The translations under genes were made by a program, and so were the position numbers. Shown here piece by piece: positions 10,759 through 23,439 of a stretch of DNA of 64,000 nt. Position 1 is the stretch's first letter. The number at the start of each line of letters is the position of its first letter. Source of the stretch: Calendula officinalis (taxonomy: Eukaryota; Streptophyta; Magnoliopsida; Asterales; Asteraceae); contig OY970822.1 of NCBI GenBank assembly GCA_963853835.1, positions 49,874,404 to 49,938,403 of the forward strand. The letters run 5' to 3'. Below the pieces are notes generated by a model that ran no database searches, had not been told where the DNA came from, and saw only the letters and a program-made list of their open reading frames with translations.

Positions 10759-13110
10759 TTAACTAATTTGAGAATACTTTGTTTTCCAGCTTTTAAATGT
10801 TTCATTATTTGGGTACTTTGAAACAGCATCATTCAAAAGCTTATTGGATCTTTCATTAAGACTGTCCATTTTTTCAATCAATTTTTTTTATTTTTCTTTC
10901 AATTTCCTGCAAAATAATATATTTATTAAAATGTTTATATCAATGTGTATTTTTCTAAATTTTATGTAAATATTATATGAATAATTAATATTACAATTCT
11001 TACCTTCTCAGATTCATCATTGACATGAGGATATAAGTCACCGTCACCCAAGCACTTTGCTAATATCTCTGTGTTCTCTACAATTTTTATTTGCTCAGTT
11101 GTCCAATGACAAATAACTGGACGTTCTCTAGAAGCTTTTAAATAATCAATTTTCATATGATCAACATACATTAACTGCATATAAAATTTCATATTACATA
11201 AGTTAATTAAATCAAAATTGAAAACACAAATTTTATGTTATTTAATTATGTACTAAATATTAAAAATATGTCACTTACAACTAGATATGTTGATGGCCTG
11301 AAGAAGAAAGAAGTTTCTAATTTCGTGTTGAATTTATTTTTTGTTGTGACAAGACAGTCGAGAAGATAAGCACACCAATATATTGTTCTAGGATTTGTAT
11401 TCTTTCCAATTCTGTATAAAGGATATAGATTGCATTTCCCCATTGGTGTATTCTGACATAAAGTATTTATAAACAACGCAAGGAAGTTCATTTTGAAATT
11501 AGAATCTGCTTTAGTTATTTGTAAAATCTTCTGTTTCAATTCAGTCAATCTTAAATCCTCAACCTTTTCTAATTGTTCACTCCATTCAGACATGAAGCTT
11601 TCCTCATCATCCTCTTCAATAGGTGGAATGTTACAAATATTTGTTTTTCCCATTGGTATTCCTAACATTTCATGAACAGATTCCAATGTGACCTTAATAT
11701 TTCCTTTTTTTAGTTCAATAGCCATCTTATCACTATTGAACTTGGTTAAAACAAAAGTAGCAAGTTTTAGAGGCACATCAGTCATTTTAATTTTTAGAAT
11801 GCTTCCAAATCCCATCTCTTTCACTGCTTTTTTTTGTTCTATACTTAATAAGTTTACAATTAAAAACATCGATTCAGGAGAACATCGAATTTTTAACGTG
11901 GTATATTGTACTACCTGATTTTTTGTGTCTTTGGATGTTTTAATTCTCTTGCTACTTTCCTGTTTTTCATTTTTCAGGATGCTTCGTTTTTTAGTAGCTA
12001 ACATTTTTAGTCTTGATCGAGGGACTTTTTGAACAATTCCCTGCTCTGTTTCTTCAGTTCTAACATCTGCATAAATTAACAAAAAATTAGATTTTTTTAA
12101 TCATATATATATTCATATGATGATTTAACACAACTCTAAAAAAGAAAAGTCTTTTTTAATCATTCATAACTTCAAAAAAAAAAATAACTTTTTTATTAAT
12201 GCATGAATTAAACTACTTTTTCATAAAAAAGGAAGTCAATATACTGTCTATTTTATACAGTTAATTTAATACGAACAATTCTGATGCGTTTTTGAACAAA
12301 ATACGTGTATTATAACTGCAAAAGCATTTATAAACTGTCAGGTGTTACCTTTACTTGTTGATCGGTCTTGAGTTTTTTCTTCATCCGAAGATATTGTCCT
12401 CTTAGACGAAGTGACATCAACAAAAATCTCCTCATCAACTACATTCTTTGCACTATTATCAACTACATTATGCGTATCCAAGTTTTCATCTAACTCTTGA
12501 ATTTGTTCCTCAATTTTAGTTTCCCCAATCTCAACAAAAACTTCTATTAGTTTGTAAGTTTCAACTACTTTAAGTAGGGTTTTAATATGATCATCACAAT
12601 ACAAAGGTTTCATTCCATAATCAAGATTACTGTTAGGGATTTTATAATTGCAATACTTCCTATCACATGTAGAACATTCCAATTCTTGCAAATAATAATA
12701 CATTTCGTGTACAGAAAACTCAGCGACATCAATGTAATCAACGTATGAAACTTTACCTTCAATGTACTTCCTATTTGGTAACTCTGTGAACTTTCCATGA
12801 TAGTTTATTTTTAAAGAAAACATGTTCTTTAAGCCCGCTGTTGAATTAAGAAAATGACATTATTAGGGCATGTTTGGAAAGCTTATTTAAGGGGCTTTTA
12901 AGCTTATTAGCTTATTAAGATCCAAAATTGCACTAATTTTCGAGCTTAATAAGCTAATAACCTTTAAAGCCTCTTAAATAAGTTTTCCCAAACAAGGGCT
13001 AATTTTAAAGTAGCTATGAAATTAAAGGAAATCACAGATACGAATTTACCGTATATTTCGTCTGTATCAAACTCAATATCTTCGTTTCTAAAAATAATTT
13101 TTTCATACAT
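10759..13110 (-). CDS. ULP-associated protein copy A, N-terminal PB1-like domain, no protease domain
   Basis: Five exons with GT..AG introns: 13050-13110, 12349-12837, 11279-12066, 11004-11174 and 10759-10906. Exon 2 gives a PB1-like domain (MFSLKINYHG, NRKYIEGKVSYVDY, EFSVHEMYYYL, LDYGMKPL), known at the N-terminus of plant MuDR transposases. A Lys-rich linker follows, then the domain RCSPESM..MGFGSILKIKM..SVHEMLGIPMG..INTLCQ..GKCNLYPLYRIG..CAYLLDCL, which precedes the C48 protease in related plant transposon genes. Exons 1-4 are open (about 503 codons). Exon 5 has a one-base insertion in an A-run relative to copy B, ending the protein early. No C48 domain is present. Its function is unknown; it is probably an accessory protein. 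A MITE lies in intron 1. Confidence 0.78.
12866..13003. mobile_element. Small MITE in intron 1 of copy A
   Basis: The inverted ends TTAGGGCATGTTTGG and CCAAACAAGGGCTAA flank a hairpin-like interior rich in AAGCTTATTAGCTTATTA. Copy B lacks it, so it inserted after the A/B duplication. The end type suggests a hAT-like MITE, but no clear 8-bp duplication is visible. Confidence 0.65.
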
Positions 13111-13337
13111 TTTTCTGAGTGAAATTGATTGACGGAGGAAATATCTCAATTTGCAGAATCGTTTTTTTTGTGTGTTTGATTTTTCTAGGTCAAACAAAGC
13201 ATTGTGAAATAGAAATCAATAAATAAGAAAAATATCAATAAATAAGTACAGTACTAGAATCCGTTCAAAAAAAAGTATTGTACTAGAGTTTTTTATTGAA
13301 CTGTCTCACACTAAATTAATAAGTGTCAACATTAAAT

Positions 13338-13480
13338 TAAGTGTCTCAGGCTTGGGTGTGGTTTACTAGGAGACGAAAAATCATTTTTAATTTAATTTGT
13401 ATATGTGCTTTCAAAATGGTCATCATTATGTCTATTTACAGTTGAGCCTAAAAACCTCTGCAACTCTCTTCGTCTTCAAA
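13338..13480 (-). promoter_or_regulatory. Recurrent flank block, upstream of copy A
   Basis: Contains GTCTCAGGCTTGGGTGTGG, GGAGACGAAA, AAATGGTCATCATTATG and GAGCCTAAAAACCTCTGCAA. The same motifs recur upstream of copy B (16895-17050), at 23880-24000, upstream of copy C (25385-25510), and in opposite orientation near the F-box genes. It lies 230-370 bp upstream of the copy A start. A promoter role is inferred. Confidence 0.4.
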
Positions 13481-13484
13481 AAAA

Positions 13485-14150
13485 ATCATCATCGATGATT
13501 AAAGAAATTGTTGGGTAATGAAAAGAAATTGTTGGTTAATAATCGATGGTTTGTTTTTGTATTTTAATCATCAATGATTTAACTTGATGTTTTAATTTAA
13601 TCATAGATGATTTTTCTTGGGTGTGGAAAATCTTAAGAAGTTTGATGATCAATGATTAAAACATGTTCTTTTTTGTTTAATCATCGATGATTAAACATCA
13701 TCTTTGATTTAAAAAATAGAATTTGTTTTATTAATCATCGATGATTAAACACAACACCAAGTTTAATCATTGATGATTAAAGAGCATCTTATAAAAAATT
13801 CAGACTAATTTAGTCATTAATGATTAAAATTCTTTCTATTTTTCAAAGACCTAAATAATCGATGATTAAACCCAAACACAAGTTTGATCGTTAATGATTA
13901 AACATATCATCTTCTTTTAATCATCTATGATTAAACATCATCGATGATAAAGCTTGATGCTTAATCATAGATGATTATACTTGGCTGATTAAATAATAAG
14001 ACGGTTAATCATCAATGATTAAACTTGGTCTTATTGTTTAATCATCCATGATTAAACTGGTTTGAATAAAAAATTAAATCATAAATGATTAAACAACATA
14101 TTTTTTAATCATAAGTGATTAATTTCAATGTTTCCATGTTAAGACTACTA
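13485..14150. repeat. Palindrome array P7
   Basis: About 14 copies in the spacer between copies A and B, with centres TCGA, TCAA, TTGA, TTAA and TCCA. Confidence 0.9.
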
Positions 14151-14238
14151 TGGTTAATTCTAATATATCCTGAACTACAACACAAAAATTTAAATATTTT
14201 TCACTTCCATAATATATTCATCTTTATCAGCAGCTTCA

Positions 14239-16419
14239 TTAACTAATTTGAGAATACTTTGTTTTCCAGTTTTTAAATGTTTCATTATTTGGGTACTTTG
14301 AAACAGCATCATTCAAAAGCTTATTGGATCTTACATTAAGACTGCCCATTTTTTCAATCAAATCTTTTATTTTTCTTTCAGTTTCCTGCAAAATAATATA
14401 TTTATTAAAATGTATAGATCTATATTTCATGTAAATATTATATGAATAACTAATATTACAATTGTTACCTTTCCAGATTCATCATTGACATATCGTTTAT
14501 TTAAGTCACCGTCACCTAAGCATTTTGCTAATATCTCTGTGTTCTCTACAACTTTTAATTTCTCAGATGTCCAATGACATATAATTGGACGTTCTCTAGA
14601 AGCTTCTAAATAATCAATTTTCATATGATCAACATACATTAACTGCATATATAATTTAATATTACATAAGTTAATTAAATCAAAATTGAAAAACATGAAT
14701 TTTATGTTATATAATAATCTACTAAATATTAAAAATATATTACTTACAACTAGATATGATGATGGACCGTAGAAGAAAGAACTTTCTGAATTCGGGTTGT
14801 ATTTTTTTGTTGTTGTGACAAGACAGTCGAGAAGATAAGCACACCAATCTATTGTTCTAGGATCTGTATTCTTTCCAATTCTGTACAAAGGATAAAGATG
14901 TCATTTTCCCATTGGTGTATTCTGACATAAAGTATTTATAAAAAACGCAAGAAAGTTCATTTTGAAATTAAAATCTGCTTCATTTGTTTGTAAAATCTTC
15001 TGTTTTAGTTCAGTCAATCTTAAATCTTCAACCTTTTCAAATGTTTCACTCCATTCAGACATGAAGCTTTCTTCATCATTCTTTTCAATAGGTGGAATGT
15101 TACAAATATTTATTTTTCCCATTGGTATTCCTAACATTTCATGAACAGATTGCAATGTGACCATAATATTTCCTTTTTTTAATTCAATAACCATCTTATC
15201 ACTATTGAACTTGCTTAAAACAAAATAAGCAAGTTTTAGAGGCATATCAGTCATTTTAATTTTTAAAATGCTTCCAAATCCCATCTCTTTCACTGCTTTT
15301 TTTTGTTCTCTACTTAATAAGTTTACAATTATAAACATTGATTCAGGAGAACATCGATTTTTTAACGTGACATATTCTACTACCTAATTTTTTGTGTCTT
15401 TTGATGTTTTATTTTTCTTACTATTTTCCTGTTTCTCAGTTTTAGTGATAATTCGTTTTTTAGTAGCTAACATTTTGACTCTTGATCTAGGGTCTTTTTG
15501 AACAGTTTCCAGCTCTATTTCTTCAGTTTTCATATCTGCATAAATTAACAAAAATTTGATTTGTTTTATCATATGTATTCATATGATGATTTAACACAAC
15601 TCTACAAACAAAAGACCTGTTTAATCATACACAACTTCAAAAACACACAAGTATTTTTTATTAATGCATGAATTAAACGACATTTTCTGATACGAACAAT
15701 TCTTATGCGTTTTTCAACATAATACGAGTATTATAACTGCAAAACCATCTTTAAAATTTCAGGTGTTACCTTTTGTTGTTGATGGGTCTTGAATTTTTCC
15801 TTCATCCGAAGATATTTTCGTCTTAGATGAACTGACATCAGCAAAATTCTCCTCATCAACTTCATTCTTTGAACTATCATCAACTACATTATTCGTATTC
15901 AACTTTTCGTCTAACTCTTGAATCTCAAAGGTATAAGTGAAAGGTTGGATTCGGTGCTTAATTTTAGTTTTCCCAATCTCAACAAAAACTTCAGTTAGCT
16001 TATAAGTTTCAACTAATTTTATTAGGTTTCTAATGTCATCATCACAACCCAAGGGATTCAGTCCGTAGTCAAGATTCTTATTAGGGATTCTATAGTTGCA
16101 ATACATAATATCACTTCTAAAATAACCCAATTCCACCAAATAATGATACATTTCGTGTACACAAAACTCATCGACATCAATGTAATCAACGTATGAAACT
16201 TTACCTCCAATGTACTTTCTATTTGGGAATTCTGTGTAGTGTCCACCATAGTTTATTTTCATAGAAAACATGTTCTTTAAGCCTGCTGTTAAATTAAGAA
16301 AATGACATTAAATTTAGAGTATATATGAAGTTAAAGGAAATCACAGATATCAAATTACCGTATACTTCGTTTGCATCAAACTCAATATCTTCGTTTCTAA
16401 AAATAATTTTGTTATACAT
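14239..16419 (-). pseudogene. ULP-associated protein copy B
   Basis: Tandem paralogue of copy A, offset about 3.4 kb. Exons: 16359-16419, 15770-16285, 14748-15535, 14469-14642 and 14239-14385, summing to 562 codons, so splice phases are kept. It has the same PB1-like domain (MFSMKINYGGHYTEFPNRKY) and central domain (SVHEMLGIPMGK, INTLCQNTPMGK). Two stops break it: TAG at 15384-15386 (CAG in copy A) and TGA near 14900, where the Cys-Asn of GKCN became a stop and His. The last exon (ERKIKDLIEKMGS..NETFKNWKTKYSQ) is a probable coiled coil. No protease domain. Confidence 0.82.
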
Positions 16420-16509
16420 TTTGCTCAGTGTAGTTGATTTGTAGAGAGATAGAGAGAGAGAATGAATGGTTTTTCTCTGTGTGTTTGATTTTTGTAAGTG
16501 ATACAAGGA

Positions 16510-17204
16510 TTGTGAAAAATCGCGCTCCGTTGTGGAATAATAATCAACTTTTTATTTTATTTATTTAATTTTTGAAGTTTATAAGAATCAAATCAATATA
16601 AAATTATTTTTGTTAAATACATTTTTTAATGATTTTAAATATTTAACCTTTAAAATCATTTTTGTTAAATACATGTTTTAATTTTTGTGTGTTTTGTTTT
16701 AATTACATAAAAATGGTGCATATACAAATAAGTAAGCATGGATAAAAATTTGTGATTAAACTCTAAGATTAGTAAAATTAATTATTATTATAACAATAAT
16801 AATATGTATTAATAAGCATTCTTCCGATTTTAAACGATCATTTAAATCAATATATTTATGAGTGAATTTAATTATGAGGGTGAGAAGTGTTAACAAATGA
16901 AGTGTCTCATGCGTGGGTGTGTTTTACTAGGGGACGAAAGATTATTTTTTACAATTACTTTGTATATGTGCAATTTTCAAAAAGGTCATCATTGCGTCTA
17001 TTTTACAGTTGAGCCTAAAAACCTCTGCAACACTCTTCGTATTCGAAACAGATCATCATTATCCCCTAAACCAATTTTTTATCCTAATATAAATATAGAA
17101 TATTAAGTTGAAAGTTTTTCAAGAACACTCGAAAGCAACAATTTGTTAAATCAGCGATGTATATCTCGGATGTGTTTTTGAATTGTTGTGACGTTTATTA
17201 GTCG
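16510..17204. other. Spacer upstream of copy B with flank block
   Basis: AT-rich. The flank block at 16895-17050 repeats the motifs of 13338-13480 (GCGTGGGTGTG, GGGGACGAAA, AAGGTCATCATTGCGTC, GAGCCTAAAAACCTCTGC). A further AAAATGGTGCATATAC copy lies near 16710. No gene seen. Confidence 0.4.
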
Positions 17205-17700
17205 ATGATTATCTTGTCCGTGTAAATTTATAAAAGGATGGTTAATTACCATTGATTAACAAATAATCTAGATTTAACCACTTGTTTAATCATCAATGAT
17301 TTAACCTTATCAAATAATGCATGATTAACAAAACTTTGAAATCTAAGACAAGTTTAACATCGACGATTAATAAATTGCTTAATCATAAGTGATAAAACTT
17401 GGTTAATAAAAATAAATTGTTGGTTAATCATCGATGACTAATAGTTTGGTATTTGTATTTAATAATCAATGATTAAACTTGATGTTTTAAATTAATCATA
17501 GATGATTACATTTGGGTGTGTAAAATATATGTAGTTAATCATCAATAATTAAACATGTTTTTTTTGTTTTAATTATCGATATTAAACTGGTGTGCATAAA
17601 AAATGAAAGCATAAATAAATAAACAACATATATTTTAGTGATAAGTAAAGCATTCATAATTAAACAACATATAGTTTAATCATAAGTGATTAAACATGAG
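17205..17700. repeat. Degenerate palindrome array P8
   Basis: Many arms but few perfect palindromes (for example AATCATCGATGACTAA). Its right end (17575-17700) is homologous to 24536-24660. Confidence 0.7.
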
Positions 17701-17777
17701 TTCACATAATCAAGAAACAAACACAATTAGACTACATAATCAAACACAATCAAAACACAATCTTGATAACATAAGTC

Positions 17778-18065
17778 TCATTCTTTGAGAATAACCCAAC
17801 GACCATCAACCCAATCTTGATGAACTCTTAATAGACTTAAAGGGTAAGAAATCTTTTCATTAACAAAATCAAAATACACAGTGTATTTTGAACCTTTTTT
17901 CTTGATTATTTTGCCAACCCACCATCCATCCCTGTCGTATGCATCAACCACATCTCCAACCGAAAATCGATTCACCGAAATCTCAGGAGGAACCGGCTGA
18001 ATTTGTTGACCAGAAACTACCTCTCTCAAGAGCGCTGAACCGTCTTCTGTTATAAGGGTTTTGTA
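17778..18065 (-). CDS. Agenet/Tudor-domain exon, separated from its upstream exons
   Basis: The acceptor GTGCAG precedes an exon encoding YKTLITEDGSALLREVV, QPVPPE, FSVGDVVDAYDRDGWWVG, KYTVYF, SYPLSLLRVHQDWVDGRW. This matches a plant Agenet pair pattern (GD-V-DA, DGWW-G, Y-V-F, R-H-x-W). Agenet domains are Tudor-like folds that can bind histone marks. The exon is open to its stop. The ATG at 18071 lies before the acceptor and is not a credible start. A Helitron begins 80 bp upstream of the exon, so any 5' exons have been displaced. Expression from here is doubtful. Confidence 0.65.
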   Translation of the reverse strand, partial: YKTLITEDGSALLREVVSGQQIQPVPPEISVNRFSVGDVVDAYDRDGWWVGKIIKKKGSKYTVYFDFVNEKISYPLSLLRVHQDWVDGRWVILKE

Positions 18066-18299
18066 CTGCACAATATAAAATCAGAAATTAGATGAAACAA
18101 AAGTAAACTACTGAAATAAAAAAATTAAAGCTTCACGAAATATATCTTCCCTTATATATGTAGGTACGTTCGATTTTAATTTGACAAGTCAGCACTTTGC
18201 AGCTTTGTGATTCGTCCATTAATCCACGTGTAATTCCATGATTGGTCCACCTGTAACTACCCTATTGGTCATCTCCATCCTCCCAATACCCTAGAAACC

Positions 18300-19880
18300 C
18301 ACGAGAGCACTCCAACAAACACCGACGACATCTGCCCCATGGATGGATCGATTTGCAGCCTTAAACCCTAAAAGTTTCCTTCCAACTTACTATTGCTGCT
18401 ATCAAATTGTTCACCGGAAAATTTCGCCGGCAATACAATGTTGTCCGATGTCAAGGTATGCAAACTCGCCCTTCAAATTAATCAAACTTGAAGGGCGATA
18501 AATCAAATTCAACATCCAATTTTGGCAGCCGCTAGCCCTAATTAGTGAATAACTTCTTTTCTTTCTCTTTCAAATTAGTGTTCGTTCAAAATTGTATTGC
18601 AAAATTCGCATGCTGAATCTGATTGTGGGCACCTATCATCATGTGCAAGCCATTTCATGACACTCGGTGATGATGGCCCTAATTCAGCTTAGCATCCGCC
18701 GCTAAAAATGATTTCATTGAACAATCAGATTGAGCATTCCACCTATTCATTGAAATAAAATGCTTTCACAGAGACAATTTTACAGAATCCATGACTATGG
18801 AAATTCGAAAACTATCATATTTTTGTTGTGCCACAACATACCTCAAGAAATAATTTATTTTTTGTTTATGTAACTAAACTTTCAGGTTATAAATTATAAT
18901 TTTTTATAATGTGCTTGCCATTAACATTCTATTTTTAACATCATAGGATGACTGGAGTTGACTAATATGTTAGTTGCCCAACATTGTAAGTTTATTGATC
19001 TGAGAGCTATTCGAGAGCCATTTGTAATGTGCTGCTACTAATCATAATTTTATTTCGTGAGTTGTTTTAATGATCTCTATCTCTATATTTATTAATAAAC
19101 ACTGCTCATACCCGTGATGAATCACAACCTTGGATTCCATTGATTGGCAAATCAAGTATGTATAAAATATAAAATTATTAAGTGACCTTTAATAAATTAC
19201 GGTTATATTGTTAATAATATAAAGGACACTGCAGTAGTATGTGCTCCCATTTATGCGATTATTGTCTAAGGCTGCTCTACATGTATGTCAATACCTTGCA
19301 CCCAAAGTCAAAGTCAAAATCAAAGTCAAAATCAAAGTCATATTCATTAGATTAAATTATTATAATTCTTTTTGCATAGCTGCAGAGATTCATAAACAGA
19401 AGTACACCTCAACTGATGACCATGGAGCAACAAAATCTAACCACATGGGCAAGAGTAAGTCATACAGTTGTTATTCTAAGTGGCCATTTTGACTTCTCTA
19501 ATATTACTGACGATTTAGTTATGTCTCTTATAATGTGATGAAAATGGTGCAGGTCAAAAAACACAGGTTTTCTGTCTTTTTTTAAATACTATTTTGATGC
19601 ACATGTTGCTATCATAACTAACGCCACATTTAATCAACTCGGCCTCTTCTGGTGGAACTGCAACTTATGAGGTCATTTTTTAAACATGCTTAAATCAAGT
19701 TATAAAAAGAACATATTTTTAGTCACATATTAATAAAAATATGTCCATATCTTGTGAAGGGGCGTTTTCACCTATTAGCTCTTTCTGGTTCATTTGTGAC
19801 TAAAAATATGTGATCGTCCTTTTATGTGAATGATATGTGATCGTCCTTTTATGTGAATATGTGATCGTCCTTTTATGTGA
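18300..19880. other. Helitron interior of uncertain origin
   Basis: Less AT-rich around 18220-18480, ending in CCGATGTCAAGGTATGCAAA, which resembles an exon followed by a donor; it may be a captured gene leader. At 19298-19350 there is a short (AAAGTC)n-like run. No domain recognised. Confidence 0.3.
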
Positions 19881-19893
19881 ATGATCATATGTA

Positions 19894-20205
19894 CTTCCTC
19901 TGTATCAAAATAAGTGACACACTTTCCATTTTGAGGTGTATCAAAATAAGTGACACACTTTGAAAACTTTCCTTATTTGGTAAAAATAGTGGGACCCATA
20001 CCCACTAACTATCCACTTTAATAAAGTAAAATTACCATTATACCATTACTTTTACTTATAAAACTCATTAATATCACTTTATTCAAGAAAAGTGGGACCC
20101 ATTTCCACTACCTATGTACTTTAATCTATTTTAACCTCTACTTTAATCTTTTACCTCAAAAAACATGTTAGTCAATTTGTGTCACTTATTTTGATACGGA
20201 GGAAG
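19894..20205. mobile_element. Stowaway-like MITE nested in the Helitron
   Basis: Terminal inverted repeats CTTCCTCTGTATCAAAATAA and TTATTTTGATACGGAGGAAG, flanked by TA at 19892-19893 and 20206-20207 as in Tc1/mariner Stowaway elements. 312 bp, non-coding. The left end has a short tandem copy of TCAAAATAAGTGACACACTT. Confidence 0.88.
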
Positions 20206-20484
20206 TATATTCTAGGTTTAGTTGTTGTTGATATGCCAATTGAGTATTATTATAATCTATATTTTGACCGACTCGATATTTGATTTATTATTGGACTTTT
20301 TTTTTGTAATTCCAAACTTTATTTTCTGAATTTAAGCAGATCTAATCTTACGGATGATGAATGTGACAAGTTTTCAAGTAAGAATTCGTTCAGTTCATCT
20401 ACAAAATCATGAAAATCAATAATTTTGTATTTAGAAATTTTTATATATTTTTTTAGCTTTTTTTGTAATGTTGCATTCATGCAG

Positions 20485-20556
20485 TTTTGAAGTGTCTAAA
20501 AGTGCTGAATCTGGGATTTAATGATATATTGGATGTTGTTCAAGCACACTTGAAAG
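20485..20556 (+). pseudogene. Captured LRR exon
   Basis: GCAG-acceptor exon encoding CLKVLNLGFNDILDVVQAHL, matching a plant leucine-rich-repeat consensus (L-x-x-L-x-L-x-x-N-x-I). A preceding short exon near 20340-20380 gives LTDDECDKFS. One or two repeats only; the source gene is not identified. Confidence 0.5.
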
Positions 20557-21825
20557 GTGAAATCTTGGATAATTACTTAATCCATATGCTCATTAATACC
20601 CATATATTTGAAAATTGGACAATTTGGGTTACGCTTTATATCAAACGGACCGTAAGGATTAAACTATGTAAAAATTGGCCAAATTGCGGGTTGGAGGTAA
20701 ATTTAATGCATAAAACCTTCAATCTTCATTTTATAGGAATTATATTATTTTTATTATTTATAATATAATTTTGTAATCATATTTGATAAAACCTCTATAT
20801 TTTATTTGGAAAAAAAGTGGTTCGTGTTACTCGAAAAAAACCTGGTATATTTTAACCCGCCCAAAATTCCCTAATTTTGACCCAAATCCATTTGACATGC
20901 AATTACGGATGGATGTTCATTTACCTTCATTATCATTAGCAGCATTAAAATTCCGCCTCAAATCCTTACGATCCATTTCCAAATTTTACATCAGAACATA
21001 AAACCTTTCCGCCTCAAGTTTCCTCCCAACAACCATAATCGCCAAAAACCTGCACCAGTTGGGTATTGACGGATGATATGGCAGACTGCATTTTTTTATA
21101 AATGCATATTTTGAATCCCTTTAGTCTAAGTTAATCTTTACATAATTTGTTTACTTATAAATGCATATTTTAAAGAATATGCAAATTCCAAGTCAATCTT
21201 TACGTATTTAGTTTTCACATGTTGTGTTTACATATTGACTTTTAGTAATTTGATTTCTAACCCGAAATATCTTTTCTAAACAAGTGTTTTTTAAGTAATT
21301 AGGTTTCTTTATGCATTAAATGTAACTACTATTATGTTTGAATGTAACTGTTTTAGTAATTATTTGGGGTTAATGATAAACATGCAACATATTTGGGGTT
21401 AATCAACTTAATATTTTGACTTTGATAGTCAAAATCAAATGGACTATAGTAAACTTTTATTGCTGTTTCACTTTATTATTATTTGATAAAATAAAATTTT
21501 TATTTTGCTAGGTCGGTGTAGCATTTAACCGAATCAGATGGTCACGTTGAAGGTATGTTTTTAAATAGCAATATGTGAGGAACCTGTTAATTCAGTTAAA
21601 CTTACAATGGATTCCAATCTATAATTGACTAAACCCTGATACCTGATTATATGCTCAAAATCGCTATCATCTTAATGATAATTTTGTCAATTCAGTTAAA
21701 CTTACAATGGACTCCAATCTATTTGCAGAATTTTATAGGTAATAAACTATTTTGTTTCTGATGAAAATTAACCTTTTTTTTTGTTATTTTCAGTAAAAAA
21801 ATGATAATTTTTGTTTTTTTTTAGT
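20557..21825. other. Helitron interior, no gene recognised
   Basis: AT-rich. AATTCAGTTAAACTTACAAT occurs at about 21590 and 21690, a short duplication. Frames here have no recognisable domain. Confidence 0.3.
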
Positions 21826-23090
21826 TTCAGGAAAAAACTTGCTCGCCGCGGCTTCTATTTGACAAGAGTGCTAATGATGAGTATGAAAGAAGTATTCTGA
21901 CAAAACTGAAACAACTGTGTAGTGGTCATTTTACATCAAAGATGGAGGGCATCGTTAAATTTTATATTTTTGACCCGTTTTTTCTTTTATCTTTTTGTTT
22001 TTTCTAATTATTAAATTGACCCATAAGAGATTATAATAAATAAATTGGTTATAAAATTGCAATTTGTGTTTTTTTTTTCAGGTTACAGATTTAACATTGG
22101 CAAAGGAAAACCAATCCCACTTAAAAAAGTAGTTAAGCAATAATCCAAATATTAGTCCCGGGATTGACTTAACTGTCACTGTGTTGACCACCGGTTTCTG
22201 GCCAAGCTATAAATCTTTTGACCTAAATCTCCCTGCAGAAATGGTACAGTATAGTACAATGGTACAGTATAGTACAGTACAACTTTTAATTTCATTTATT
22301 ATTTAAAATAATTCTGAATTTTTTTTGTTTAGGTGAAATGCGTTGAAGTTTTCCGAGAATTTTATCAAACAAAAACAAAACACCGAAAACTTACACGGAT
22401 TTATTCATTGGGTACCTGTGACATAGTTGGGAAATTCGAACCCAAAAATATGGAGCTCATAGTCACAATTTACCAGGTTTTTTTAATAAGTCCTTTTTTA
22501 ATTATAATAAACTTATTTATATTAAATATTTTAAAAATGATTTTCTAAAAACAAAACATGCATCTGCTTTACTACTGTTTAACTCGTCAGACCGATTAAG
22601 TTATCAAGAAATTATGACACAGTTAAACTTGTCAGATGAAGACGATGTCAGACTACTGCATTCTTTATCGTGTGCAAAATATAAAATTCTTCTCAAGGAA
22701 CCAAATACCAAAACAATTTCTCCAACTGATTATTTCGAATTCAACTCAAAGTTTACGGACAAAATGAGGATGATTAACGTATTTTTATTTTTGTTAAAAA
22801 TATAATTTTTTTCCTTCAAATCAAACTGTTTATTTTGTCATTTAACTGGATAATTTTTTATATTTTATTTTGAATTTGCAGATTCCTTAACCTCCTGTTG
22901 ATTAGAAGAAAAAGGTGATTGAAGATGTTGATAAAGATAGACGATATGCAATTGATGCTTCAATTGTGCGAATTATGAAAGTAGAAAAGATTTTGGGATA
23001 TCAACAGTTGGTTATGGAAAGTAGAAAAGTTTTGGGATATCAGCAATAGATAGATTTGAAGCAACATTGGCACTTGAAAGAGCCAAGTAA
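21826..23090 (+). pseudogene. Captured CULLIN1 fragment, middle to C-terminal exons
   Basis: Successive exons read LLFDKSANDEYERSILTKLK, TDLTLAKENQS, PGIDLTVTVLTTGFWPSYKS, VKCVEVFREFYQTKTKHRKL, YSLGTCDIVGKFEPKNMELI, SYQEIMTQLNLSDEDDVRLL, KYKILLKEPNTKTISPTDYF and RRYAIDASIVRIMK. This order and wording match plant CUL1, the scaffold of SCF ubiquitin ligases. Introns are retained. Damage includes shifts near 21840, a stop near 22126 (LKK then TAG), stops near 22886-22905 and a doubled VLGYQQ segment at about 22985-23050. The N-terminal half is absent. It is on the same strand as the Helitron helicase. Confidence 0.82.
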
Positions 23091-23439
23091 GTTTTTACTT
23101 ATTTCATTTTTTGGATTATTGTTCTGGATCAACCCAATTTCGACAAAAAATTACCCGTTTTGACCAATTACCCAACCGTGATATCTACTCATTTTTGCCA
23201 CCTTATGTCACCATATGAATTCTTCATTTCTCTTTCATGCGGTTATTATATTAATTTTGAATACTTACCTATAAATCATTTATTGTAAGGTTGATGCTAG
23301 AATCTGCACTTACCATAACATTATTTTTTGGTAAATCATTTAAACCATATATTTTAAATAATTTATTTTAAGGTTGATGGCAAAATCTACACTTATCATA
23401 ACACGATTTTTTGGTAACTCATTTAAACCATTCATTTTA

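Noticed and set aside
17778..18071. Agenet frame as a complete small gene starting at 18071
   Set aside because: A GTGCAG acceptor lies just inside that ATG, so it is an internal exon that has lost its upstream part.
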